Counted from the first letter of the stretch, positions 10,608 to 21,755 are shown. The stretch: 64,000 nucleotides of DNA from Metaphire vulgaris (GCA_018105865.1 CM030837.1:12892725-12956724); one strand, 5' to 3'. Notes: generated by a model not told the origin, from the letters alone. Made by a program: numbers and translations.

Positions 10608-12842
10608 CTAGGGCGCACATCCGCAGGTTCCGTTGATCTTGGCCGGGCTACCGCAGTTTTCGATAAAGCAGGCTCTATCGGGCCAACCCGTCATCATCAC
10701 GGCTCCACGACGGACGCAAGCCATGCACCTTCCACTGTTACACCACAGCGCTTTCGAGCCGCATGCATCGTGGCCGTTGCATGTTACCACAGGCGGTACG
10801 TACGGGTTGGAACCTGGCGGGTAGACGAGTCCTTCGACACACGACGTTCTGTAAAACGGCATCATCCTATCGATGTCTCTGTGGAACGGCGGCATAATCA
10901 GAGCCTGGGGATATTCTTGGTATACATCTGCGCTCCTATTTTGGATATTCACACGGGCTAACATATCGAAGAAACAATGCAAACCGTAAAACGCAAGGTC
11001 ACAAGGAGAACAAGTGATCATTCCCATTTGACCGCCAATGAACATGTGATTGTATCCGTGTATGTCTTCAATCAAGGACAGCCTCAATGGCATTGCCATT
11101 TCTGTGTAACTTGAAGCGTTGATAATCTTCCAGATGTCATTTCCAGTAGATAGCACATCACCTCCGCACTGGCGAGAGAGTGCTCGACTCCCTCCTACCA
11201 GGCAATCGGCAACGCATTGCTTATTGGCATAGGGTCCTGTTATAACCGGACCGTTTTCATTGCCGAAATATGTGTCTGTGAAAAGCGCCGATTCGCACGG
11301 GTTGGGCAGTTGGGAGTCGAGCCTTACGTCCCAATAGCACAGATTGATTTGACTATCGTTGCAAGCTGTTCGCAGCATTTCTTCGACACTGTCGGAATAA
11401 AGAGCACAAATCAAGATATGTGAGATGAGTGTTTGTAGTAGAAAACTCTCCCTAAAAACTTTCTTTCTGCTTTGCAGTTTGCGCTAAGGGACTGTCCATA
11501 AATGACGTCTGGCACTTATGGGGGGGTTCAAACATTTGTGACGATGTGTGACGACGGGGAAGGGGGTTTCCGGAAATGTGACGTCACATAATACTAAGTA
11601 CTGTTATTAATAACGCAATGCTATGTTACCGCAAAGTTGAACGTATTTTACACTTATAATTCATTTTTTAAAATAATTTGAAAAGGTTTCTAAATATCGC
11701 TTCAACTAGGATAATTGTAATGAGTATTTTCAAACGAATTCATTCAAGAAATAGATGCATTGAAACATTAATTTTGACATTAGAAAGAGGGGTTAACGCG
11801 TTGTGACGTCATTTTTAGGGGTCTGACATTTTGTGACGACTTGTGACGAGGGGAGGGATAAAAGCTGCCAAAATCGCGTGACGTCATTTATGGACGGCCC
11901 CTAAATGCTGCAGCTCGTCTTGTGGCAAAAGCTCCTTCCTACTTCAGTATCTCAAATTCTATGCTGACCACCCTTCACTGGCTGCCAATCTCTGACCGCA
12001 TTGAGTATATATACAGGTATTTACTTACTTCTGCAGCGCTTCGAGGTCATGCGCCTTCTTACATCACTGAACTTTTTCACCACCGTTTTCCGCTGCCTCG
12101 GATCACTTGCTCCGCTCTACTGGTCGTATGGGAGTCCATGTGCCTAGATCACACGCCACTCTCACCTGGCATCGGTCATTAAGAGTAACTGGACCCTTTT
12201 TCTGGAATAGTTTGTCTCCATCTATTCGGGCCTCACTTCTTACTCCCACGCTCAGTCTATTACGAAGGCCAAAGACTCATTTTCTTGTCAAGCGACACAA
12301 ACCGGGAGAGCCTCTGAGTAGTAAAATAAGCGGCGCTATATAAGTCACTAAATACGTGTATATTACATTACATAATTATACTATAGAAATTACATGTATC
12401 GTAATGATATGATATCATATGAATGCATTCAGTCTTACAGTGCCATATAGATCCGATGCCAAGGCACAAAACATGGTCCACCGTGAGCATTTGGTGCAAC
12501 TACTTGTCTGTGTATCGATTCGATTATCGCCATACGACCGGAGTTCGCCGTTTGAGTCAAGCACCGGAACAGACGTTGTCTCGATTCGTCGCTGAGGGTC
12601 CGGCATTCCTGTCTGGTTCTTTCAACGTCATCCAGTTGTTTAGCGCTCGTCAGTCTACGCAGGAGCTCGTCCAAGTACTTTTGATCATCTCTCTCCAAAT
12701 CGATTTTTCCGTACTTTCTGTCAAACCAATCGGCGCCCATGCTTTTTCCGGACTCGTCGCTACCCATTAGGAGGCCGAATGCACGGGGACCGCGACAGAC
12801 CGCCATCATCGCCACCGCCACAAGGAAGACGTTCCGCAGCAT
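10608..12842 (-). CDS. secreted tyrosinase (two exons)
   Basis: Tyrosinases oxidise phenols to quinones with a pair of copper ions and serve in pigment, cuticle or shell hardening and defence. Exon 1 is 12842-12439, exon 2 is 11388-10608; donor GTAAGA at 12438 and acceptor CGACAG at 11389 join in phase 2 to give 394 residues. Residues 1-22 form a signal peptide (MLRNVFLVAVAMMAVC). Copper site A is complete only after splicing: His111, His120 and His129 in HGGPCFVPWHRIYMAL, followed by VEE from exon 2. Copper site B has His245 and His249 in HGYNHMFIGG and His272 in DLAFYGLHCFFD; the usual DP is DL and the usual HH is LH, with the ligand His kept. The end is Cys-rich (about residues 330-394) and has no membrane segment, so it should be secreted. 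The intron houses a MITE and a LINE remnant. I see no clear polyadenylation signal. Confidence 0.9.
11486..11901. mobile_element. MITE in the tyrosinase intron
   Basis: AGGGACTGTCCATAAATGAC at the left is mirrored by GTCATTTATGGACGGCCCCT at the right; TGTGACG phrases are repeated inside. I could not verify a target duplication, perhaps because the right end abuts a truncated LINE. Confidence 0.75.
11902..12350 (+). pseudogene. LINE 3' remnant in the tyrosinase intron
   Basis: Plus-strand fragments read NAAARLVAKAPS-like, LTTLHWLPISDRIEYIY, LRGHAPSYITELF and, in another frame, RSLRVTGPFFWNSLSPSIR, the conserved order at the C-terminus of CR1/L2-type ORF2. It ends in the tail phrase GGCGCTATATAAG. 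A related tail is at 21427-21755. Confidence 0.8.
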
Positions 12843-12914
12843 TCTAGTTCTCCTCTTTGTTCGATCAACTGCAAAACATCAATTCAATCGCAAAATTGTC
12901 TCTGTTCCAAGATT

Positions 12915-13100
12915 CAGTGGCGTAGCGTGAAGATGGGGAGGTCGCCCTGGGCGGAAAAGTCTTGGGGGAGGCAAAATTTTTGATGGGCGAAAGTTTCAAG
13001 CGAGAAAAGAAAAAAACAAAAACAGAATAAACTGCATTTTAAGTAGCAAACCATGTCATAGAAAAACAAAAGTAGAAGTTGAAGCCCACGATATGAGGAC
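12915..13100. mobile_element. MITE terminus CAGTGGCGTAGCG, partial
   Basis: A typical terminus CAGTGGCGTAGCGTG is followed by G-rich subterminal sequence. No matching right terminus was found; the end coordinate is a guess. Confidence 0.4.
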
Positions 13101-13680
13101 TTTTTTCTTGTCAAGGCTTTTTGACCCCATCCCCCAGTGTGTAATCATGTTCTCGTCACGTTCTCAAGTTAGGGTTCGCAGTGTCTTGCTTTGACTCGGG
13201 AGCTGGCAACCCACGCTTAGGGGTTGCCTACATGCCTAGGTCTCGACAATTGGAACTTAGCTGCGGGTTGCCAGATAAATGGGTACCAAAAGGAAAACAT
13301 GGAAAGACAAAGGCGAGGACAGAGTATTGAGTATTTCAAACGAATCGTTCCGTATTAGTCCTGCAATCAGCACAATGTTATGACAATATCTGTCAATAAA
13401 TGTCTATTTATTGAACCGACCAAGAACAGTCTTGTTAAAATTAAATATAAATTCAAGGGTGGTTTTTCAAAATGCCAAATATTATTTAAACAGCCAATTT
13501 TACAATTATCACCTTATAATCTTTATTAATTGCACAACTTATTTGTCGGACGAACCAACATTTCCCAGATCCTCATTAGCAATCATATAATTATTATGCT
13601 GATGATATGCATAAAGCTGTTCACAAGTAAGATTCTTCAAAATGTACATTATGCTGATATGTAGTTTCTTAATTTATTTT
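13101..13680. other. no gene seen
   Basis: Upstream of the tyrosinase start; AT-rich, no supported feature. Confidence 0.5.
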
Positions 13681-13682
13681 GT

Positions 13683-13715
<33 letters not shown>

Positions 13716-13759
13716 GTAATTATGCACTTCTATAGCACCAGTTCTAATACCCACGGGTA
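13681..13759. repeat. AAT tract and left half of an older repeat
   Basis: An AAT run, then TTATGCACTTCTATAGCACC and TTCTAATACCCACGGGTA. The other half of this repeat starts at 15676, on the far side of the LINE. An uninterrupted relative lies in the other orientation at about 19955-20027. Confidence 0.75.
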
Positions 13760-13814
13760 ACAACGCCTTCGACGTTTTTTGACGCCTTCGCACCCCTGAC
13801 GCTTGACGAAGTGC

Positions 13815-15525
13815 GATCCACAGTGCGAGCATCCTCGAACAAACAGTGTGCCTCTGATCCGATGCCCACATGGCTGCTTAAAGATTCCATCGAAGAGTTG
13901 GCTCCTTTCCTGGCTACACTGATCACTGGAATCGGGGGAATTTCAAACCTCCCTGAAACATGCAATCATCACCCCGCGCCTAAAATGAGTGGGTCTCTAC
14001 CAGGCTGAGGTTTCTAGTTACAGACCGATCTCTAATCTTTCCTTCCTCTCGAAGGTTCTCGAGAGAATCGTCAACAAGCGGCTGGTCAGTTTCCTCAGCG
14101 TGAATGGCCTACTATGCCTACCTACGGATCAATCAGCCTATCGACGCGGTTTCTCCACCGAAACAGCTATCCTGAAGATCTTCGGTGATCTGGTGGATGC
14201 GAGTGCAAACGGTCGAGTAGCTCTCCTCAGTCTTCTCGATCTTTCGGCCGCTTTCGATACGGTTGACCATCAAATCCTTATACGGAGGCTCGAGACCTCG
14301 TTTGGTGTGGCAGGAAAGTCTCTCGAGTGGATCACGAGCTACCTGGCTGACAGGACGCAGTCAGTCTTGTGCAACAGAGAAATGTCACCGATGGGAAACG
14401 TCCAACATGGTGTCCCGCAAGGCTCGGTCCTGGGACCCCTGCTTTTTATTCTTTATGTGGCGGACATTGGAACAATTGTGAAGTCTTTCCGGCTGTCATT
14501 TCATGCATACGCAGATGACGGGCAAATTTATTCATCTTGTCCCCCTTAAGAGTCAGAGCAGCTCCGGAAGTCTTTCGATAGCTGCCTCTCCGCTGTTACC
14601 GCTTGGACACGGGAAAACCGCTTCGCACTTAATCTAGACAAGACGGAATTTATGTGGATCAGCACCTCGGCAGAAGAAGGCTGTTGAGCCAGGATCCTTC
14701 CTTTCATGGTCGGTAATGTCTCTGTCACACCTTCAGAAAGTCTGCGTCTTCTAGGAGTGAGATTGGACGAAACTCTATCACTGGAAGCCCATGTGAACAG
14801 TATAGTTCGATGCTGCCACTATCACGTACGGAGAGTCAAGCAGGTCTGACGCTACCTTACTGTGAGCTCTGCGATACAGTTGGTCCAGGCGGTTGTATAA
14901 CTATCAAGGTTGGACTACTGTAACAGTGTCCTGCGTGGCCTACCGGATAGCAAGCTGTGTCTCCCAGAGATGGACATGGGTTGGGTTAACCCATGGGTTG
15001 GGTTGGGTTGGGTTGGATTGGGTTGGGTCATAAATTTAAGCAATTGTGGTGGGTTGGGTTGCAAAACGCTGATTTGCACGTGGCACAGTGCACACACCAT
15101 ACATTGGTTATAAAAAATGGTTATAGTTTTCCCACATTTTCGGCTTGAGGTGGTATGACCATGTGACACCAATGCTAAGGGACAGGCTCCATTGGTTTCG
15201 GATCCCGGAGCGCATAGTTTACAAGCGGTGTTGCTGACTTTTCGCGCTCTTCGGGACCCAGCCTCTCCCGATTACTTGTCATGCCTAGTACGGAGACAAA
15301 CGACGACTGGGTGCCGTCTCCAGCTGAGATCTAGCAGCTGCCACCGGCTGTACGTTACTCCTCCGGCCAGGACTCCGAAGTTTGGCGAGCGTTCTATGAC
15401 TCGCGGTAACCCACTTCTGTGGAACGCGCTCCCTGATGCGCTGGTCGGGATTACTTCACCTGAAATGCTTGCTAAAGACCTAATAACGGACTTGTTCACC
15501 ATATCGTATACATGTAGTTGACTGT
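13815..15525 (+). pseudogene. reverse transcriptase remnant
   Basis: The frame 13989-14549 keeps SSYRPISNLSFLSKVLERI, LLDLSAAFDTVDH, VPQGSVLGPLLFILYVADI and HAYADDGQI, all core reverse transcriptase blocks, then stops after SSCPP. Upstream and downstream blocks (KQCASDPMPTWLLKDS; DYCNSVLRGLPDS; WNALPDALV) lie in other frames. It is inactive. Confidence 0.85.
14965..15130. mobile_element. MITE of the CAGAGATGTCCATG family inside the LINE
   Basis: Starts CAGAGATGGACATGGG followed by many GGGTT repeats, as in the copies at 16988-17215 and 55923-56127. LINE sequence resumes at TTTTCGGCTTGAGGTGG (about 15136), judged from the LINE copy at 33.4-34.0 kb. The right end is approximate. Confidence 0.65.
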
Positions 15526-15585
15526 TGACTGTACAGCGCGTTTGGTTTTGGCCGATGGCTATGTTACGGCGTTTCACAAATCGTC

Positions 15586-15586
<1 letters not shown>

Positions 15587-15675
<89 letters not shown>
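15587..15675. repeat. (AAT)n LINE tail
   Basis: About 30 uninterrupted AAT units at the 3' end of the plus-strand LINE. Confidence 0.95.
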
Positions 15676-15719
15676 GGGTATCAATCGATGGTACTTCAAA
15701 ATCCATCCGCAAAAGATCT

Positions 15720-16270
15720 AGGTCATTCCAGAGATGAGTCAGAAGGAGAGAGTAAGACGGACTGTGGAGGAAAAGCTAATTGTGTCTTAAGTCTGGATCG
15801 GAAGGCACTCGATGAATTGGAAGATCTGACAGCCGGAGGGAGAGAGTTCAAGATTTTAGGCCCAGTAATAGAAAAAGCTCTCTTACCAATTTCAGTGTTG
15901 GTTCTGGGTACATTCAATCATGAATCAGCAAACCTTGTTGAATGGCGATGTTTTGGGTGATTCAACATAAATTTTTAATATTGAGGTTGGCCAGATTGCA
16001 GTGTTTTAAAAACCAGGATATCAGTTTTGAATACAGTTCTCTGTTCGACCGGCAGCTAGTGTAACTTTTGACGAACAGGTTTAATATGATCGTGCTTACG
16101 AGTTTTTGTAATGGTTCGGGCAATAGAATTCTGAATCCTTTGAAGCTTTTGCATATTAGATCTGGCCATACAATTGTAAAGGCAAATGCAATAATCAAGT
16201 CTACTGCTGACAAGGGCGTTTGCAAGAGGAATCAGAGCAGATTTGTGCACACGATTTATGATTGCTAGGC
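15720..16270 (-). pseudogene. C-terminal remnant of another LINE family
   Basis: Minus strand: ANALVSSRLDYCICLYN, KLQRIQNSIARTITK (16250-16056) and then RTNTEIGKRAFSITGP, LNSLPPAVRSS (15917-15723). These blocks keep the order found in L2/CR1 C-termini but the sequence between them is shortened, and frames change. Confidence 0.75.
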
Positions 16271-16987
16271 CACTAAGAGATTAGAGATGCTCATTTAGAG
16301 TAAACATTTGATTGAAACCTACCACAAGGTCTTGACAAGATTATGATAATTTATTCGCATTATAGTAAAAAAAGGTACAGAATCTAGCTTAAACAACAAG
16401 TTTAAGAATTTTGATACAATGGACTAATCATACAATATTGAATTCAATGTCATCCAATTCCAAATGAATTGTCATTAATAGAAATTTCTTATGGTTTTAA
16501 TAATATAAGCATCATCATGAACTAAACTTTGCGTTAAAAACTATGCGCGAACTGGAATATCACGATAACCACTTGCAGACTTTGGACTGTGTAAGAAATA
16601 ATTCTTACGTGCCTATACTTAACAATTACTGTACATCTCACTAATATACTCTTCCATAGAGCCAATAGGACGAATAGGTCAAGTAAGCCTTATTAATATG
16701 CATGAACCTAGCGGCTCACGTGACTAATGGTGACTTGTTAATTCAATTTAATTTAATGATGCCTTGTTAATCCAACATCCTAGTGACTGTTATAACCCCG
16801 TTAGCAAACCTAGATACAGTTTAGAAATATGCGCCCGACGGAGGACAATTGGATGGTATGCAGACTCTTCATCTCCGGACTTTTCATCGCGGACTATTCA
16901 TATCAAGGACTGTTCATCTCCGTCTAGTAAGTTTGCTAAAAAAATTCTACACAAAAAGACTATTGCTTACGTGATCGTGTTCACGTC
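16271..16987. other. no gene seen
   Basis: AT-rich DNA without a supported coding frame. Confidence 0.5.
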
Positions 16988-17215
16988 AGAGTTGTCCATG
17001 GGTCCATTTTTTAGAACTCAATCCAACCCAACCCACAAAATCTCCAACCCAACCCAACCCATGCCGGTAATAGTGTTACTTGACCCAACCCACCGTAATA
17101 CAGTATAACCATGACCTATTTTGGAATCCAACCCAACCCACCATTAATATGAAAAAGTCTGACCCAACCCAACACATGGGTTAACCCAACACATGGACAT
17201 TTCTGGTTCACGTCC
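16988..17215. mobile_element. MITE of the CAGAGATGTCCATG family
   Basis: Left end CAGAGTTGTCCATGGG, right end inward CAGAAATGTCCATGTG; interior is dominated by AACCC. Flanks tttcacgt (16980-16987) and gttcacgt (17216-17223) match in 7 of 8 bases, consistent with a hAT-type duplication. Confidence 0.82.
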
Positions 17216-17308
17216 GAAGATTCACGAAGCTTTGGAGACAACTCTGCCTCGTGACGAGAACTACAGTAAGAAGTGCAATGCAACGTGTTAAGTCGGAGGG
17301 ATCGTGAC

Positions 17309-18242
17309 CAGTGTTGGAAAGGATTTAAAATCAAATGATTTTAAATCACGATTTTAAATCATACGACACGATTTTTGATTTTGATCTCAAATCACATGAA
17401 AATACGTGATTTTGTTTTTATTTCAAATCATAATTTTTGTGATTTGATGAGATTTTGTATGCCTCAAAATCATTTTCAAAATCATTTCTGTCATACTTAA
17501 TAAAAAAAACAGCTCTGGTTATGTGGTTTTTGTCAGTACTACTTAGTAAATTTACTTTTAGTCATATCATTCTGGACCATTTCCTCTAGGTAATTATCTA
17601 ATCTAGTCTTCTTTCAGAAGTCGTCTATGCTCATGTCTACTCCTATCATACTCTGTTGTTGAAGCACCTCGACAGTTACCACATAATCAGAAAGCTGTTC
17701 ATCAGGTTCAACACTGCTATTCCATCTTCGGCAGCTGTTGAATGCCTGTTTAGCATAGCAGCCTTAATTGAGATGCCAAGAAGAAACAGACTATCTGATG
17801 TAATGTTCGAAAAGCTTACATTGATCAAACTGAATCAAGGCACCTACTGAATTTCAAAATTTGATATTAACCGCTGTCCGCTACATACCACTATAAAGAA
17901 GCAGCCTTAGAGCTGCATTATGCCTACTGACTGGCTATGATTATCCCATTCCCGTCAAACTGATTAGGATTTGCACTTACTGTTTATAAGGTAGCATCGT
18001 GCAGTTTTATTAGAACAACTTGTTGCTGTCATTATCCTTAGAGAATTTTAGTGAGTCGTTAACCGATCAAATGTTAGCGTCGAAGTAATGATTTTTAGAT
18101 TTTAAATAATTTGTGATGTGATTTTAAATCATTTTTGAAATCAAAAAGTTTATGATTTTGATTTAAATTTTAAAATCATTATTTTGCTGGTGATTTTGAT
18201 TTTGATTTTAAATCCTTTTATGCATGATTTTACCCATCACTG
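17309..18242 (+). mobile_element. hAT derivative with transposase C-terminal exon, copy 1
   Basis: Ends CAGTGTTGGAAAGGATTT and inward CAGTGATGGGTAAAATC; perfect 8-bp duplication atcgtgac (17301-17308, 18243-18250). Subterminal DNA on both sides is a thicket of ATTTTAAATC phrases. In the middle lies one exon of a hAT transposase. The element is otherwise non-coding, so it is an internally deleted derivative of an autonomous element. Confidence 0.93.
17619..17850 (+). CDS. hAT transposase dimerisation-domain exon
   Basis: From a good splice acceptor (TCTTCTTTCAG, ending 17618) the frame runs without a stop to 17850. The clear part, from 17656, reads LLKHLDSYHIIRK and then AIPSSAAVECLFSIAAL and MPRRNRLSDVMFEKL, which is the conserved hAT C-terminal dimerisation motif (PxSSAxxExxFSxA...RNxLSxxxxExL). 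The catalytic part of the transposase is missing. Compared with the copy in 22.5 kb the last 64 codons differ at four bases, all silent A/G changes. Confidence 0.8.
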
Positions 18243-18289
18243 ATCGTGACTATAGACAGGAAACTTTGCATCGTAAATCCAACATCACA

Positions 18290-19035
18290 TTCGAATACTA
18301 GTGACACAGATTATTCAGTGGTTCAATAGTCCGGCACCCTTTTTATTTTGGCTATAATTTTGACAAATCTTGATAAAACTCGATAGGAATATAGATGGAG
18401 AAACTCGCATCACATCTATGTACACAAGCAACATATTTTATTTGTAGCAAATGTATGCCACGAAACAAAGCACACCGTAATTATTCGTATACATTTGGCA
18501 GCAGTAAGTAAAAATCTCGTAAATTTATATAGCGCTTTGGAAAGTAGTACTGTAGTAGCTGCTTATTCTTATGCGCTTAGTCTTTCTTGAAGTAGCTATA
18601 GGCAAGGTGGTTTGTCGGTCGGGCAAAGGTCAGTGTATCCATGAGGCGACTGACCTGACTGATCTTTTCCGGCTTGACCTGGCTCTAATTCAATTTAGAT
18701 TTGGTGCACCATCGGCTGATGCCCTGTGCATTATTATAGTTGCGCTATAGAAGTTTATTAATTGATTGATTCAGGCGGAGGCGGCGGGTCTGCTTCAAAA
18801 TTGACACCTGGTAACAGTGGTAAGCAAATAATTACGATGTGCTTTGTTTCGTGAAATACCGTTTCTACAAGGTGAAACATGTTGCGAACTACCTGAACAT
18901 AAGAGTGATGGGGGTGGGTGTGTTCAGTTACATTTATACTGAGTTTTATCAAGATTGGTCGAAATCTGATAAAGTTATGATCAAAATAAAGAGTGCAGGA
19001 TTCACTAGTCCACAGTGCAGTCTTCTGCCGAAGAC
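18290..19035. mobile_element. foldback element with arms of about 200 bp
   Basis: The left arm (about 18295-18500) contains CTTTTTATTTTGGCTATAA, CAAATCTTGATAAAACTC and ACGAAACAAAGCACACCGTA; the right arm (about 18815-19030) contains their diverged reverse complements in mirrored order. Central spacer about 300 bases, without coding frame. Exact ends and target duplication not determined. Confidence 0.6.
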
Positions 19036-19484
19036 TGTATGCTTACGTTAGTTACTTAGCAACGATTATAAAATGACAGCAGCGCCTTGTCCAACAAAGG
19101 ACGATTGGCCATATGGGACGATAGACCACACAAATTCATTGAATGTATAATGCAATCTCATTAGCGGAGAGTCACGACGTTATATATGGTATCAAGGTGT
19201 TGATATTAAGGAAAAATTACTAGAGGGCCGATGAAAAGCTTTTAAAATTCCGAATGAAAACTAATTTTGGCCCTTCCCGATTTTAGTTTATTCTGCCCGG
19301 CTACCGACAAATCAGCCATAATGGTAGTAGAATAAAATGTCTAATGTCTGATGAAAAGTGCAGACAGTCAGAGGAGGTATGATGGCGATGCGCAACAGTT
19401 TCTACGCTCGCGAATCGCTGCTGAAGAATTGACGCACAAAGTCACGATTGCGATGTTTCTCCGTCGGTTTCCTTTCGCGCCTCT
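19036..19484. other. no gene seen
   Basis: No recognisable gene or repeat apart from the CTT tract that follows. Confidence 0.45.
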
Positions 19485-19572
19485 TCTTCTTCTTTTTCTT
19501 CTTCTTCTTCTTCTTCTTCTTCTTCTTCTTCTTCTTCTTCTTCTTCTTCTTCTTCTTCTTCTTCTTCTTCGA
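19485..19572. repeat. (CTT)n microsatellite
   Basis: About 28 units of CTT; pure polypyrimidine on the plus strand. Confidence 0.97.
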
Positions 19573-19652
19573 CAAGAACTGCGACACGGCCGATCGTGGA
19601 TCGTTCTCTCCCTCTGACCGATCTCTGGAATGACCTGGATCGGTCGCGGTTG

Positions 19653-19952
19653 CAGGGATATTTTTACACCACCTAACACCCCCTCAACACCCCAATTTGA
19701 GGTCGACACCCCAATTTTGGTAATGTGACAATGGTATACATATAAAATGCATACTAATTAGCCCTCAACACCCCAAATGGAGAAGTACGCCCCAACTTTT
19801 ATTTTCTGATGACGTTTTTGCTTGTCAGCCTTTTTTGAGACTTGATGACGTTTTTTCTGCTTGTCAGCCTTTTTCGGCAGAGACTTCCAACTTCCGACAC
19901 CCCGCAGATTTTTCCGACACCCGCCAAAATCACAATCGTAGAAATAACCCTG
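19653..19952. mobile_element. hAT-type MITE (CAGGGNTATTT family), copy 1
   Basis: Ends CAGGGATATTTTTACACC and inward CAGGGTTATTTC; duplication cgcggttg/cgcggatg (19645-19652, 19953-19960), 7 of 8. Interior rich in ACACCCC and CCGACACC. A sister lies at 59078-59449 in the large intron of the NACHT gene. Confidence 0.88.
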
Positions 19953-20506
19953 CGCGGATGGATTTGAAGTGCCATCGATTGATACCCTTGGGTATTAGAA
20001 CCGGTGCTATAGAAGTGCATAATTATTAAACGAAGGGTGCCTCTTTGCCGTTCAGAGCGATTGTCAGCTTTTAGTTCAAACAGCGGAGCGTGGTCCTTGT
20101 CCTTCTGCAATCGAAGAATGTATTCCGATGCGACACGGTTCTTTCCACAGTCTTTCTGTGCGGTGAGACAGTTAGGTTGGCTGATGCCAGCCTGTAAATT
20201 CGGCCCCTTAGCGCTCTTGCCAGGAAGCGAACGCGCTCTGTGTCGTCTGGGTTAGACGAGCATTCGGGAAAGTCTTTGAAGAAATCAATCTCTTAAAAAG
20301 CAAAAGGCTGTACGAATTTTTCACCCAAGTAGTCCCTGATAAGTTCTCTTCCAGTTTCAATTATCGTTTCGACTGAAGATGAGAGGAGAAACTGGAGAAT
20401 AGAGCGCAGCAAATCTTCTTGTAAATGTAGGAAATTTAGCTAAAGGTTTCGTGTAATTATTGTGAAGAATTGTCTAGTAACTTTGGCCATCCATCACGAC
20501 GGGAAA
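19953..20506. other. uninterrupted relative of the repeat split by the LINE; rest empty
   Basis: At 19955-20027 lies GGATGGATTTGAAGTGCCAT, then GGTATTAGAACCGGTGCTAT and AAGTGCATAATTATT, the reverse complement of the two halves at 13718-13759 and 15676-15715. The rest has no supported feature. Confidence 0.6.
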
Positions 20507-20692
20507 CAGTGGCGGCTCCAGGATTTGGCAAGTGGGAGGCCGTTGGGGTGGCAACTTCTAATCATGGGGGGCCAACCATTTGTTGTTTAAACATGGAGCA
20601 TTAAGTATAGGGTCCCAACTGGGGGGGCACTGGGGGGGCAGGCACTCAATAGGGGGCACGGGCCCCCTGCCCCCCAGGTGGAGCCGCCACCG
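20507..20692. mobile_element. hAT-type MITE (CAGTGGCGGCTC family), copy 2
   Basis: Perfect 8-bp duplication acgggaaa (20499-20506, 20693-20700); inverted ends CAGTGGCGGCTCCA and CGGTGGCGGCTCCA. Same length as copy 1 at 660-845 and highly similar throughout. Confidence 0.93.
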
Positions 20693-20933
20693 ACGGGAAA
20701 GATAGATTTGATCACAAATACGAGTTATAGATAACGATTTTATTAAGTAAAATGGTTGCGGAAATATTATATTTTTGATGGATGATGTATGATTTTGTCC
20801 AAGGATTGGTCCCTGACATTGTTTGATCGGTATTTTAATATTTCTTAGGTTTCTTGTAATTGATAAATAATTAATGCGACATATGGCTGGTCATGTGAAA
20901 AGACTGGTTCGGTTAGGTATATTCCAACGTGAC

Positions 20934-21315
20934 CAGGGACGGTTCCATGTTGGGGATGACTGGGATGCACCCCCACACCCGGCCCAGCAAAATGCGTCTT
21001 CAGCAAAATGCGTCTTCAATGGAAGATGATCGTCTAAACGGATTAGCCTTGATGTATATTCACAAAGATATGGGCATATCCATAGACAATGTCATCGACA
21101 AATTCGCATCCAGAAATAGAAAACTTAATTTTTGCACTATGACTTTGTACAACCAGACTAAAATGACTTTTATACATTGTCAATTCTGAGCATTATATTT
21201 TATAAATCAAATCTGCAGATTTCTTCTAAACCGTTTACGTATATCTTTGACAATTGGCGGGATATTCCTAAAAATGCATTGCATCCTCCACCAAGAGTTC
21301 TTGGAACCGCCACTG
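20934..21315 (+). mobile_element. hAT derivative carrying a transposase end
   Basis: Ends CAGGGACGGTTCCATG and inward CAGTGGCGGTTCCAAG; flanks aacgtgac (20926-20933) and aacgtgat (21316-21323) agree in 7 of 8. Inside, plus-strand 21025-21130 reads EDDRLNGLALMYIHKDM and then VIDKFASRNRK, the last conserved block of ZMYM/TTF-type hAT transposases. So this 382-bp element is again a deletion derivative that kept the 3' coding end. Confidence 0.85.
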
Positions 21316-21426
21316 AACGTGATCAAATGTTTGCCATTACGATGCGTGTTTATGGTCATTGAAAATGGAAAGTAATTGAAAGCATGAAGGGGTTGGAATA
21401 ATCCAATATCTGATAGTAATTATTGT

Positions 21427-21755
21427 TTCTGCAGCACTTCGAGGTCAGGCACCGTCTTGCATTACTGAGCTTTTCAAATCACCCTCCTCCGCTGCTCATC
21501 GCCTGCTCCGCTCCACTGATCAGAAGAACGCTTATGTCCCCAGATCACGCACTGCTTTTACTCAGCGTCGGGCTTTTGCAGTGACTGGACCCTCCCTCTG
21601 GAATGTCTTGAACCCATCCATTCGCGGGAATCACTTCTTACTCCCTCGCTCTGTTCAATGCGAAAACTAAGTCTCACTACATTACTCTGCGACTCCAATG
21701 CCAGGAGCGCCTCTGAGTAGAAATAGAAGAGGCGCTATACAAATGCCACATTACA
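21427..21755 (+). pseudogene. LINE 3' tail remnant
   Basis: Related to 12020-12350: GCACTTCGAGGTCAGGC, GTGACTGGACCCTCCCT, GGAATGTCTTGAACCC and the tail GGCGCTATACAAATGCC. Heavily mutated. Confidence 0.75.

Larger units (their letters stand above)
13760..15675 (+). mobile_element. CR1/L2-like LINE, 5'-truncated, AAT tail
   Basis: Same family as the LINE at 3.8-7.0 kb: it begins in the region matching KQCASDPMPT and runs through reverse transcriptase to the C-terminal region and a (AAT)n tail (15587-15675). GGGTA at 13755-13759 and 15676-15680 may be the target duplication. It is interrupted at 14965 by a MITE and is shorter at the 5' end, as is usual for LINE copies. Confidence 0.88.

Noticed and set aside
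15518..15737. Poly-Asn and poly-Ile frames
   Set aside because: Translations of the AAT tail of a LINE.
21177..21362. Short plus-strand frame ISSKPFTYIFDNWRDI...
   Set aside because: Overlaps the end of a hAT derivative and has no independent support.
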